Assembly (NCBI RefSeq): GCF_004216775.1
Contig: NZ_SGXF01000003.1
Location: 62,001 to 126,000, forward strand
Direction of reading: 5' to 3'
Length of the DNA stretch: 64,000 nt
Source: Cuneatibacter caecimuris
GTDB lineage: Bacteria > Bacillota > Clostridia > Lachnospirales > Lachnospiraceae
Position 1 is the stretch's first letter; each line of letters opens with the position of its first letter. Of this stretch, positions 57,274 through 64,000 are shown piece after piece. The notes under the pieces are model-generated. The model was not told the DNA's origin, ran no database searches, and saw only the letters and a list, made by a program, of their open reading frames with translations. A program made the translations under genes and the position numbers.

Positions 57274-58158
57274 TTACACTTGTCCGGAGGGCGTCTGGGC
57301 AAGGGCCTGCTGACGTTTCCTGTATTTCAGCGGAGAGGTCTCTGTATACCGTTTAAACACCTTTTCAAAATAGGTTATGCTTTCATAACCCAGCATTTCT
57401 GCAATTTCTGTTATATTATAATCTGTGGAGGCAAGCAGCACCTGGGCCTGTTTGATCCGGTGGATGCTGATATATTCGTTGACTGTAAATCCTGTAACCT
57501 CTTTAAAAATCCGGCTGAGATAACACTTGCTCACGAAAAATCGCCGGGCAAGAGCATCCAGGGATTCCTGGCTGTTATAGTGGGCGGCGATATAGCCGGC
57601 CACTTCGTCTACCTTGCGGTGCCTTGCAGTTTGAACGGCTTCCCGTTTGGCGGCGGCAGGCTGGCAGCTCATACGGCGGCTGGCAAAGATCAGGAGCTCC
57701 AGCATGCGGCTGCGCGCCAGGAATTCATAGCCGGAGGCTTCCTGCAGAATTTCATCAGCAATGCTGTCTAAAAGCTGTTCCACATAAGCGCTGTCTTCAG
57801 GGCTTAGCTCTAAAACCCCGTAATTCCGGGAAAAGAACCGCTCCAGCTGAAAACCTGACAGCGTCAGATAAGGGGTGAATTTATCCCCGTCCAGAGAGAC
57901 CAGTATGCGGTCATGGTATGACTGACCGCCGGCAACCGCCCCGGTCCGGTGAATCTGATTGCGGTCAATAAAAACTAGGGAACCTTTTTTAACCAGATAC
58001 GTCTGCTTGTCGATGAAATAAAAACGTTCCCCTTCGGAGAGATAGTAAATTTCGTAGTGGCGGTGAAAATGTCTGGTGTGCATGTTGAATTCATAGTCCC
58101 GCACGCATCGGTCCAGTATGAGCCCGTCCACTCCTGCCTCATAAACCAACTGCCTCAT
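57274..58158 (-). CDS. AraC family regulator
   Basis: 294 residues. An N-terminal cupin (HTRHFHRHYEIYYLSEGERFYF, VKKGSLVFIDRNQIHR) binds the sugar ligand; the C-terminal double helix-turn-helix reads ESLDALARRFFVSKCYLSRIF and YNITEIAEMLGYESITYFEK. It is transcribed away from the GH4 gene, and their shared 150-base region carries a perfect palindrome, so it probably controls GH4 expression in response to an alpha-linked sugar. AGGAGGA precedes the ATG. Confidence 0.93.
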   Translation of the reverse strand: MRQLVYEAGVDGLILDRCVRDYEFNMHTRHFHRHYEIYYLSEGERFYFIDKQTYLVKKGSLVFIDRNQIHRTGAVAGGQSYHDRILVSLDGDKFTPYLTLSGFQLERFFSRNYGVLELSPEDSAYVEQLLDSIADEILQEASGYEFLARSRMLELLIFASRRMSCQPAAAKREAVQTARHRKVDEVAGYIAAHYNSQESLDALARRFFVSKCYLSRIFKEVTGFTVNEYISIHRIKQAQVLLASTDYNITEIAEMLGYESITYFEKVFKRYTETSPLKYRKRQQALAQTPSGQV

Positions 58159-58225
58159 ACGCTCCTCCTGAAAAAGTGCAATATTGTTTGAATTTGGATA
58201 AAATAAGGCAAAATATCATAAGATT

Positions 58226-58248
58226 ATTATACTATATTCTAGTATAAT
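58226..58248. promoter_or_regulatory. Palindromic divergent promoter of AraC and GH4 genes
   Basis: ATTATACTA (58226-58234), TATTC, TAGTATAAT (58240-58248) form a perfect palindrome. Each arm contains TATAAT for one direction: plus at 58243-58248, minus at 58231-58226. Neither has a good -35, which suggests an activator. Confidence 0.6.
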
Positions 58249-58308
58249 GTCCAGTAGAAAAGCACAGAAGGCGTGCATAATTTTCAGCAGAAAGAAAGAG
58301 GGATAAGG

Positions 58309-59715
58309 ATGAAGTACGCAGACAACAAAATTACTGATCTGAACATTGCTTATATCGGAGGGGGTTCCAGAGGCTGGGCATGGACATTCATGACCGACCT
58401 GTCCATGGAACCGGCTCTGGGCGGTACGATCCGCCTGTATGACATTGACCAGGAAGCGGCAAAACACAATGAGATAATCGGCAACAGACTGAGCGCAAGG
58501 CCTGAGGCAGTGGGAAAATGGAATTATGAAGTGTCCTCCAGTCTGAAAGACGCTTTGACCGGAGTGGATTTTGTGGTGATTTCCATCCTGCCCGGCACCT
58601 TTGACGAGATGCAGAGCGACGTGCACCTGCCGGAACGCCACGGGATTTACCAGTCCGTAGGCGATACCGCCGGCCCCGGCGGCCTGATCCGCGCACTGCG
58701 CACCATTCCCATGTTTGTTGAAATCGCGGAAGCAGTAAAAGAATATGCTCCGGAAGCCTGGGTGATCAACTACACCAACCCCATGACTCTGTGCGTGAAG
58801 ACGCTGTATCATGTGTTCCCTGAGATCAAGGCATTCGGCTGCTGCCATGAAGTGTTTGGGACGCAGAAGGTCCTGAAGGGCATTGTGGAACAGGAGATGG
58901 GCCTGGAGGATGTTGACCGCGCGGAAATCCTGGTAAACGTACTGGGCATCAACCACTTTACCTGGTTTGACAGCGCTTCCTACAAGGGAATCGATCTGTT
59001 CCCTGTGTATGAAAAGTTCATTGACGGACATTTCGAAGAGGGGTATGAAGAAGCGGACCGCAACTGGATGAATTCCAGCTTCAACTGTGCAAACCGCGTG
59101 AAATTTGACCTGTTTAAGAAATACGGCCTGATCGCCGCCGCGGGCGACCGCCACCTGGCAGAGTTCATGCCCGGAAATACATATCTGAGAGATCCTGAGA
59201 CCGTGTCTTCCTGGAAATTTGGCCTGACAACGGTAGATTACAGAAAGAAAGACCTGCAGAAGCGCCTGGATAAAAGCGCAAGGCTGGTGAGCGGGGAGGA
59301 AGAAGTGGAGATGAAGCCCTCCGGCGAGGAAGGAATCCTGCTGATCAAGGCTCTGTGCGGACTGACCCGGGTTGTCAGCAATGTGAATATCCCTAATACA
59401 GACCGGCAGATCACAAATATGCCTGAGTGCGCTGTAGTGGAGACAAACGCAGTGTTCTCCAGGGATTCCATCAAGCCCATCGTGGCAGGGGAGATCCCGG
59501 ATCAGGTTCTGACCCTGGTGGCTCCTCATGTGCAGAACCATGAACTGATTCTGAAAGCCGCGCTGGACTGCAATTACGATCTGGCCTTTGAGGCATTTAT
59601 GAATGATCCGCTGGTAAGAGGCCGCATCACAGAGGAAGAAGGGCATGCGCTGCTGAAGGATATGATCCGCAATACGCTGGCCTATCTGCCGAAAAAATGG
59701 GCGGAACTGGTTTGA
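58309..59715 (+). CDS. Family 4 glycosidase (alpha-glucosidase/alpha-galactosidase)
   Basis: 468 residues, NAD- and metal-dependent GH4. N-terminal nucleotide loop IAYIGGGSRGW, then NYTNPM, the metal-binding FGCCHEVFG (Cys and His) and LGINHFTWFD. It cleaves alpha-glucosides, alpha-galactosides or glucuronides by an oxidation-elimination route. LplD-type galacturonidases have a similar motif set, so the substrate is uncertain. I start at ATG 58309 after AGAGGGA. No transporter gene is adjacent. Confidence 0.93.
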   Translation: MKYADNKITDLNIAYIGGGSRGWAWTFMTDLSMEPALGGTIRLYDIDQEAAKHNEIIGNRLSARPEAVGKWNYEVSSSLKDALTGVDFVVISILPGTFDEMQSDVHLPERHGIYQSVGDTAGPGGLIRALRTIPMFVEIAEAVKEYAPEAWVINYTNPMTLCVKTLYHVFPEIKAFGCCHEVFGTQKVLKGIVEQEMGLEDVDRAEILVNVLGINHFTWFDSASYKGIDLFPVYEKFIDGHFEEGYEEADRNWMNSSFNCANRVKFDLFKKYGLIAAAGDRHLAEFMPGNTYLRDPETVSSWKFGLTTVDYRKKDLQKRLDKSARLVSGEEEVEMKPSGEEGILLIKALCGLTRVVSNVNIPNTDRQITNMPECAVVETNAVFSRDSIKPIVAGEIPDQVLTLVAPHVQNHELILKAALDCNYDLAFEAFMNDPLVRGRITEEEGHALLKDMIRNTLAYLPKKWAELV

Positions 59716-59739
59716 TTTAGTTTTTGATTTGAATTTTGG

Positions 59740-59773
59740 GCGCTGCCTTCTTTTTGGAGGCGGCGCTGTTTTA
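59740..59773 (+). terminator. Terminator after GH4 gene
   Basis: GCGCTGCC pairs with GGCGGCGC (59740-59747 with 59759-59766), then TGTTTTATT. Confidence 0.75.
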
Positions 59774-59835
59774 TTACATAGGAAACTGCGTTTTCCCATG
59801 CAACAAAACCATCTGAGGGGGGATTCATGCACCGC
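59771..59835 (+). repeat. Diverged dispersed repeat, copy 5
   Basis: TTACATAGGAAACTGCG, TTTTCCCATGCAACAAAACC, ATCTGAGGGGGGATTCATGC, ACCGCAAA. It follows the GH4 terminator directly. Confidence 0.6.
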
Positions 59836-60003
59836 AAAAATCTCAGGCAGACCTTTTTATTAAAAAAGAATATAAAAATAAGTGTTGTGTGACGGGATTT
59901 TTAGGTTTAAAATATTTAATAATGAAAGTACGGAGTAAATGCCTGGCATGTTTCCGCCTGATTCCGATATAAATATAGGGATCAGAAGAAAGAGGGCGGA
60001 AGA

Positions 60004-60477
60004 ATGAAAACCTGTAAGTCAAAGCTGTGGATATGGATTGCTGTGCCTGTGGTGCTGGGGATGCTGTCGGGCTGGCTGTCAAGCCTGATGGCCGGAGGAT
60101 TTGATACCTTTCAAAAACCTGCCTTTACGCCTCCCGACTGGGTGTTTCCGGTGGTATGGACCATACTGTATATTTTAATGGGGATATCTGGCTGGCTGGT
60201 GAGCTGCAAGGCGGAAAGCCAGGGGGAGTCCCCTGCAAAGACCCTTGTGCCTTTCGTGGTGCAGCTTGCGCTGAATTTGGCGTGGAGCTTTTTGTTTTTC
60301 GGTATGCAGCAGTATTTTCTGGGATTTTTATGGGCGCTGGCTTTGGATGCGGCGGTGCTTTGGATGATTTTATCGTTTTATAAGGTATCAAAGACAGCGG
60401 CATATCTGCAAATCCCATACCTGCTGTGGGGAATCTTTGCCGCGGTGCTGAGTTTTGGCGTTTATCTGATGAATTAG
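60004..60477 (+). CDS. TspO/MBR family membrane protein
   Basis: 157 residues with five membrane helices. Hallmarks: KPAFTPPDWVFPVVWTILYILMGIS (its start KPAFTPPDW and WTILY) and LNLAWSFLFFG. TspO proteins bind porphyrins and sterol-like molecules and take part in stress responses; the ligand here is unknown. The gene stands alone between GH4 and an aldo/keto reductase, with a GGCGGAAGA site. Confidence 0.93.
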   Translation: MKTCKSKLWIWIAVPVVLGMLSGWLSSLMAGGFDTFQKPAFTPPDWVFPVVWTILYILMGISGWLVSCKAESQGESPAKTLVPFVVQLALNLAWSFLFFGMQQYFLGFLWALALDAAVLWMILSFYKVSKTAAYLQIPYLLWGIFAAVLSFGVYLMN

Positions 60478-60527
60478 TAAAGTCCGGGAAACCGGGCTGC
60501 TGAAATGATACAAAGGAGGATGAGAGA

Positions 60528-61550
60528 ATGAGCAAGGTGACACTTGGAAAAACCGGGATCACGGTGGACAAAAATGGTTTTGGCGCGCTGCCAGTACAAC
60601 GTGTGAGTCAGGAGGAGGGCGTGCGCCTGCTGCGAATGGCTTATGACGGCGGAATCCGTTTCTTTGACACTGCCAGAGCTTATACTGACAGTGAACAAAA
60701 GGTGGGAGAAGCCTTTGAAGGGATACGTGAAACTCTGTTTATCGCTACGAAAACAGCGGCAAAAAGCCCGGAGGAATTCTGGAAGGACCTGGAGACCAGC
60801 CTGAAGCTTCTGCGCACGGATTACATCGATATCTATCAGTTCCACAATCCGCCGTTCTGTCCCAGGCCCGGGGACGGCACAGGGCTGTACGAGGCAATGC
60901 AGGAGGCCAAAAATCAGGGCAAAATCCGTCACATCGGGATCACCAATCACAGGCTGAATGTGGCGATGGAGGCTGTAGAATCCGGCCTGTATGAAACGCT
61001 TCAGTTTCCGTTTTGCTATCTGGCGACGGATAAAGACCTGCAGGTGGTGAAAGCCTGCGAAGAAGCGGGAATGGGCTTTATTGCCATGAAAGCGCTGTCC
61101 GGCGGCCTGATCACGAACTCCGCAGCCGCATATGCTTATCTGGACCAGTTTCCCGGAGTTCTGCCGATTTGGGGGATTCAGAAGGAAACAGAGCTGAGGG
61201 AATTCTTAAGTTACATGAAAGAGCCTCCCGCATTGCGCGGGGAACTGAAAGAACTGATTGAACGGGACCGGAATGAACTGTCCGGCAATTTCTGCCGCGG
61301 CTGCGGATATTGCATGCCCTGTCCGGTTGGAATAGAAATTAATAACTGCGCCCGCATGAGCCTGCTGCTGCGCCGGTCGCCCTCAGCGGCCCAGCTGACG
61401 CCTGAAGCGCAGGAGAAGATGAAGAAAATTGAAAACTGCCTGCACTGCAATGCCTGCGCGTCTAAATGTCCTTACGGCCTGGATACGCCCCGGCTGTTGG
61501 AAGAAAATTATAAGGACTATATGGAGGTGCTGGCGGGCAAACCCCTGTAG
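60528..61550 (+). CDS. Aldo/keto reductase with C-terminal 4Fe-4S domain
   Basis: 340 residues. Barrel domain with the catalytic set Asp/Tyr in FFDTARAYTDSE, Lys in FIATKTAAK and His in YQFHNPP. From residue 255 a ferredoxin-like region holds CRGCGYCMPCPVGIEI and CLHCNACASKCPYGL. Such fused proteins are common in anaerobes and may take electrons from iron-sulfur carriers to reduce aldehydes or sugars. GGAGGATGAGAGA precedes the ATG. Confidence 0.93.
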   Translation: MSKVTLGKTGITVDKNGFGALPVQRVSQEEGVRLLRMAYDGGIRFFDTARAYTDSEQKVGEAFEGIRETLFIATKTAAKSPEEFWKDLETSLKLLRTDYIDIYQFHNPPFCPRPGDGTGLYEAMQEAKNQGKIRHIGITNHRLNVAMEAVESGLYETLQFPFCYLATDKDLQVVKACEEAGMGFIAMKALSGGLITNSAAAYAYLDQFPGVLPIWGIQKETELREFLSYMKEPPALRGELKELIERDRNELSGNFCRGCGYCMPCPVGIEINNCARMSLLLRRSPSAAQLTPEAQEKMKKIENCLHCNACASKCPYGLDTPRLLEENYKDYMEVLAGKPL

Positions 61551-61573
61551 GATGATTTTGGATCGCGGTGCAG

Positions 61574-61623
61574 GCTGCGGGCCCGGTAAAGCTTAGAGAA
61601 ATCTTGTTACCGGCCGCAGCTTT
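61574..61623 (+). terminator. Hairpin after aldo/keto reductase
   Basis: GCTGCGG...CCGGTAA (61574-61589) pairs with TTACCGG...CCGCAGC (61607-61620), followed by TTT only, so a weak terminator. Confidence 0.5.
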
Positions 61624-61687
61624 GCGGCGCTCCTTCCCAAATGGCAGTAAACGGCGGAGAGGGACCGCAAAAAAATAAAGAGAACAG

Positions 61688-61716
61688 TTGACAGAATCAG
61701 AATTTTAATTTATAAT
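61688..61716 (+). promoter_or_regulatory. Consensus promoter of tRNA-Ala
   Basis: TTGACA at 61688-61693, 17-base spacer, TATAAT at 61711-61716: a perfect sigma-A consensus. Confidence 0.9.
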
Positions 61717-61736
61717 AAGCATCGTGTGAACCACAA

Positions 61737-61809
61737 GGGGCATTAGCGCAGCTGGGAGCGCGCCACACTGGCAGTGTGGAGGTCACGGGTTCGAATCCCG
61801 TATGCTCCA
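61737..61809 (+). tRNA. tRNA-Ala (anticodon GGC)
   Basis: The acceptor GGGGCAT pairs with ATGCTCC and contains the G3:T70 pair, the identity element for alanine. The anticodon arm CCACA-CTGGCAG-TGTGG presents GGC; the T arm is ACGGGTTCGAATCCCGT. CCA is not encoded. Confidence 0.97.
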
Positions 61810-61817
61810 TATCTCAG

Positions 61818-61878
61818 AAACCCCGGTAAAGTCAAAGGCTCTATTCAAGGCCTTGATTTTACTGGGGTTTTGATTTGT
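61818..61878. terminator. Terminator between tRNA-Ala and GH2 gene
   Basis: AAACCCCGGTAAA pairs with TTTTACTGGGGTTT, extended by TCAAAGGC/GCCTTGA, then TTTTGATTT. Confidence 0.75.
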
Positions 61879-61899
61879 ATAAGCTATCTTTCACATTAA

Positions 61900-63651
61900 T
61901 CAGACAATCCGCAAATCATTGATTTCCCTAATTCTACCGCAATCAAACTTGGGCCGGTGATCCATATCCAGCAGCCCGTTCACTTCCTGGTACACATCCG
62001 TAAGCTGAGTGTAACAGAACCCGCAGATCTGCGGAATATTCATGATAGCAGTGGTAACGTCACGGTACCGTTCAATCAGCGCGTCCGCGCCCTGTTCCGC
62101 CTCTCCATATCCCCAGTTTTCTCCCCCGGTATCTGTGGCAAGGGCAATGCCGCCATATTCTGTCACCATAAAGGCGCTTTCTTCCGGCCTGTGGGGCACA
62201 TTCATGGCATACAGGCGTCTGCCGCCCGGGAAGACCGCCTCCGGATTCTGCAGGGCCCCAGGGGTGTATTTCTCCGTAAGCTCCCGGCCTTTCATATGGT
62301 AGTCGTGGATAGAAGCGATATCTGTTCTGATATTTTCCCAGCCATCATTGGTGCTCACCAGGCGGGTGGGGTCCATGGCTTTGGCCATGTGGTACAGGCT
62401 CTCTCCAAAATGCTGCTGGCAGGGGTCATTCAAAATTTTACGCACGCCCCAGGATTCATTGAGTGGAACCCAGGCGATCAGGCAGGGATGATTGTAGTCT
62501 CTGACCATAAAGTCCTGAAACTCTCTGGAAATATTGATGATTTCCTGGTCGCAGTATTCATAAGCGCTGGGAACTTCGCCCCAAACCAGCAGCCCCAGTT
62601 TGTCCGCCCAGTAATAGTATCTGGGATCTTCGATTTTCTGGTGTTTTCTGGCGCCGTTAAATCCGCAGGCTTTGGCAATCTCCACGTCATAGCGCAGGGC
62701 GTCGTCATCCGGGGCGGTGAGACCGGTCTCTTTCCAGTAGCCCTGATCCAGAACCATTTTCAGATAATAAGGAGCATTGTTCAACAGGATTCTCCCCTGG
62801 TCAATGCTGATTTTGCGCATGCCGAAATATGTATCAACAGTATCCTGTACTGCGCCGCCGCGCAGCAGACGCACCTGCATATTGTAAAGATTGGGGTGCT
62901 CAGGCGTCCAGTAGTGGATTTCATCTATGAAATCATCGGGCTGCAGGGCGATGAGAACCCTGGTCCGGTACCAGTCTGCGGAGGCTGTAACCTGCTTCAC
63001 CAGTTTTCCCTGATAGAAAACGGAGAAAGCCAGCTCGTCTCCCGGGCAGAATTCCTCTGCTGTTACGATTGCTTCCACAGTATTTTTATCAATGTCAGGG
63101 GTAAGCTTAATCTGATTAATGGGGCTTCCTTCTGTAGCTTCCAGCCATACATTCTGCCAGATCCCGGTGTTCTGTACATACCAGCATCGGTCCGGCTGCT
63201 GCTTCCAGTACTGCTTGCCTCTGGGCTGGGCAGTATCCGCGCGGTCAGTGGCTTTAACAATGATCTCGTTGGTCTCTGCCAGAAGTTCAGTCAGTTCAAA
63301 CTGGAACGGGGTATAACCGCCTGTATGGCTGCCCAGGTGAACGCCGTTGCACCACACGTCTGCATGGTAATCTACGGCTCCAAATTTCAGCCAGACTCTT
63401 TTTCCGCGCATCAGTTCCGGCAATGAGAAGATTCTGCGATACCAGACGGTATCATGCATATCGCTGGCGTCAATACCGCTTTTAGGGCACTGGTATGCAA
63501 AAGGCACCAGAATCTCTCTGGGAAATGTTTTCTTCAGCCATTGCTGCTCCGGCAGATTTCGTTCTTCATCAAAAGCAAACTGCCAGGTTCCGTTCAGGCT
63601 GGCCCAATTGACGCGGGCAAAGTCCGGTCTGGGCACATAGGTTTCAAGCAT
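61900..63651 (-). CDS. Family 2 glycoside hydrolase (beta-galactosidase/glucuronidase-like)
   Basis: 583 residues, the short form. Domains in order: sugar-binding jelly roll (about 10-170, LNGTWQFAFDEE), immunoglobulin-like domain, and TIM barrel (from about 280). The acid/base Glu lies in WVPLNESWG (about 420) and the nucleophile Glu in VTEYGGIA (about 510). No signal peptide, so it is intracellular and acts on imported oligosaccharide. GGAGG precedes the ATG. Exact sugar not inferable. Confidence 0.93.
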   Translation of the reverse strand: MLETYVPRPDFARVNWASLNGTWQFAFDEERNLPEQQWLKKTFPREILVPFAYQCPKSGIDASDMHDTVWYRRIFSLPELMRGKRVWLKFGAVDYHADVWCNGVHLGSHTGGYTPFQFELTELLAETNEIIVKATDRADTAQPRGKQYWKQQPDRCWYVQNTGIWQNVWLEATEGSPINQIKLTPDIDKNTVEAIVTAEEFCPGDELAFSVFYQGKLVKQVTASADWYRTRVLIALQPDDFIDEIHYWTPEHPNLYNMQVRLLRGGAVQDTVDTYFGMRKISIDQGRILLNNAPYYLKMVLDQGYWKETGLTAPDDDALRYDVEIAKACGFNGARKHQKIEDPRYYYWADKLGLLVWGEVPSAYEYCDQEIINISREFQDFMVRDYNHPCLIAWVPLNESWGVRKILNDPCQQHFGESLYHMAKAMDPTRLVSTNDGWENIRTDIASIHDYHMKGRELTEKYTPGALQNPEAVFPGGRRLYAMNVPHRPEESAFMVTEYGGIALATDTGGENWGYGEAEQGADALIERYRDVTTAIMNIPQICGFCYTQLTDVYQEVNGLLDMDHRPKFDCGRIREINDLRIV

Positions 63652-63668
63652 GATTTTTTACCTCCGTT

Positions 63669-63713
63669 TTTTACTATTATATTTATTATAGTAAAAGCGG
63701 AAGTAAAGTCAAT
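63669..63713 (-). promoter_or_regulatory. Promoter and operator of GH2 gene
   Basis: Inverted repeat TTTTACTAT (63669-63677) and ATAGTAAAA (63688-63696). On the minus strand TTGACT (63712-63707), 16-base spacer, TATAAT (63690-63685). The repeat covers the -10 region. Confidence 0.6.
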
Positions 63714-63760
63714 CATAAAGGGTTTGGATCGCAAAAATTATGGAATTTCCTTGCTTTAGT

Positions 63761-63773
63761 ACATAATATATGT
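63761..63773 (+). promoter_or_regulatory. Short palindrome before ArsR-type gene
   Basis: ACATA-ATA-TATGT, a perfect 13-base palindrome 40 bases before the start codon, possibly the binding site of the encoded regulator. Confidence 0.4.
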
Positions 63774-63813
63774 TATAAAAAGAGCAGTATTTCTATAGAG
63801 GAGAAAATATGCC

Positions 63814-64000
63814 ATGGATCAGATAATGAAACAGCCCTTTCAGCTGACTTTACAGGACATTCCGGAGACTTCCAGGATCTGCAGGGCTCTGGGAAATGAA
63901 ACCCGCCTTCAGGTGCTGGCTCTTTTGACTGATCATGCGATGAGCATCAGTGAACTGGCGGCTGTCTGTTACCTGCCTCTGTCATCCATGTGTCTGCATG
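63814..64000 (+). CDS. ArsR-type helix-turn-helix regulator, 3' end outside window
   Basis: The first 62 codons are present. TSRICRALGNETRLQVLALL, then HAMSISELAAVCYLPLSSMC, is the ArsR-like winged helix (LGNETRLQVL is the diagnostic strand). The metal or sugar-sensing part is cut off by the window end. The start is ATG 63814 behind AGAGGAGA; an earlier ATG at 63809 runs into a stop. Divergent from the GH2 gene, so it may control that gene. Confidence 0.75.
   Translation, partial: MDQIMKQPFQLTLQDIPETSRICRALGNETRLQVLALLTDHAMSISELAAVCYLPLSSMCLH

Noticed and set aside
58216-59832. Open frame of 538 codons on the minus strand opposite the GH4 gene
   Set aside because: It is antisense to a clear family 4 glycosidase, is rich in His, Gln and Cys as shadow frames are here, and has no ribosome site or family resemblance.

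Overview
The window looks like a chromosomal segment of a spore-forming, anaerobic member of the Firmicutes, most likely family Lachnospiraceae. The evidence is mid-range GC content, clostridial families (DUF5711, DUF1934, DUF1292, HAAS/PadR pairs), the sporulation genes spoIIR and a spoVB-type flippase, an anaerobic ribonucleotide reductase, a T-box upstream of tyrS, and consensus TTGACA-N17-TATAAT promoters with strong AGGAGG ribosome sites. I cannot name the genus from sequence alone.

Layout. 1-4.6 kb: a 5'-truncated LysM protein, a DUF5711 protein and transketolase. 4.7-7.4 kb: tRNA-Glu and tRNA-Cys, followed by a small accessory region with a MerR/TipAS regulator and a probable complete retron (promoter, msr-msd RNA bounded by an 8-bp inverted repeat, reverse transcriptase). 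7.5-11.4 kb: an N-acetylhexosamine-kinase-like phosphotransferase and a DHHW/MBOAT acyltransferase pair. 11.5-17.8 kb: ispE-gntR, spoIIR (with a sigma-F-like promoter), ddl-murI-DUF1934, a BlaI regulator, an acetyltransferase and a membrane protein. 18.1-25.8 kb: rpoB-rpoC. 26-30.5 kb: a phosphatase, then a FadR regulator/IlvD-type dehydratase/P-loop kinase operon. 30.8-37.1 kb: tyrS behind a T-box, nrdD behind paired NrdR boxes, a membrane protein and a lipoprotein trigger-factor-like isomerase. 37.3-39.3 kb: a TetR-controlled ABC exporter. 39.6-45.1 kb: a self-contained fructose PTS (1-phosphofructokinase, IIABC, DeoR regulator, HPr, Enzyme I). 45.2-49.6 kb: a probably acquired module (recombinase remnant, MacB-like ABC transporter, two-component system). 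49.8-64 kb: M29-type peptidase, orphan holin, PadR/HAAS pair, superoxide dismutase, flippase, AI-2E-type permease, AraC/GH4 pair, TspO, aldo/keto reductase, tRNA-Ala, a GH2 hydrolase and the start of an ArsR-like regulator.

The most interesting items are the retron and its candidate partner gene. Next are the fructose operator of TGATTG/CAATCA half-sites all on a 10-bp phase, an HPr lacking the regulatory serine 46, and two promoters of the two-component island that share an identical activator-site geometry. A dispersed palindromic repeat also occurs, mostly placed directly at the T-tracts of terminators. All function calls come from reading motifs by eye; no database search was run.
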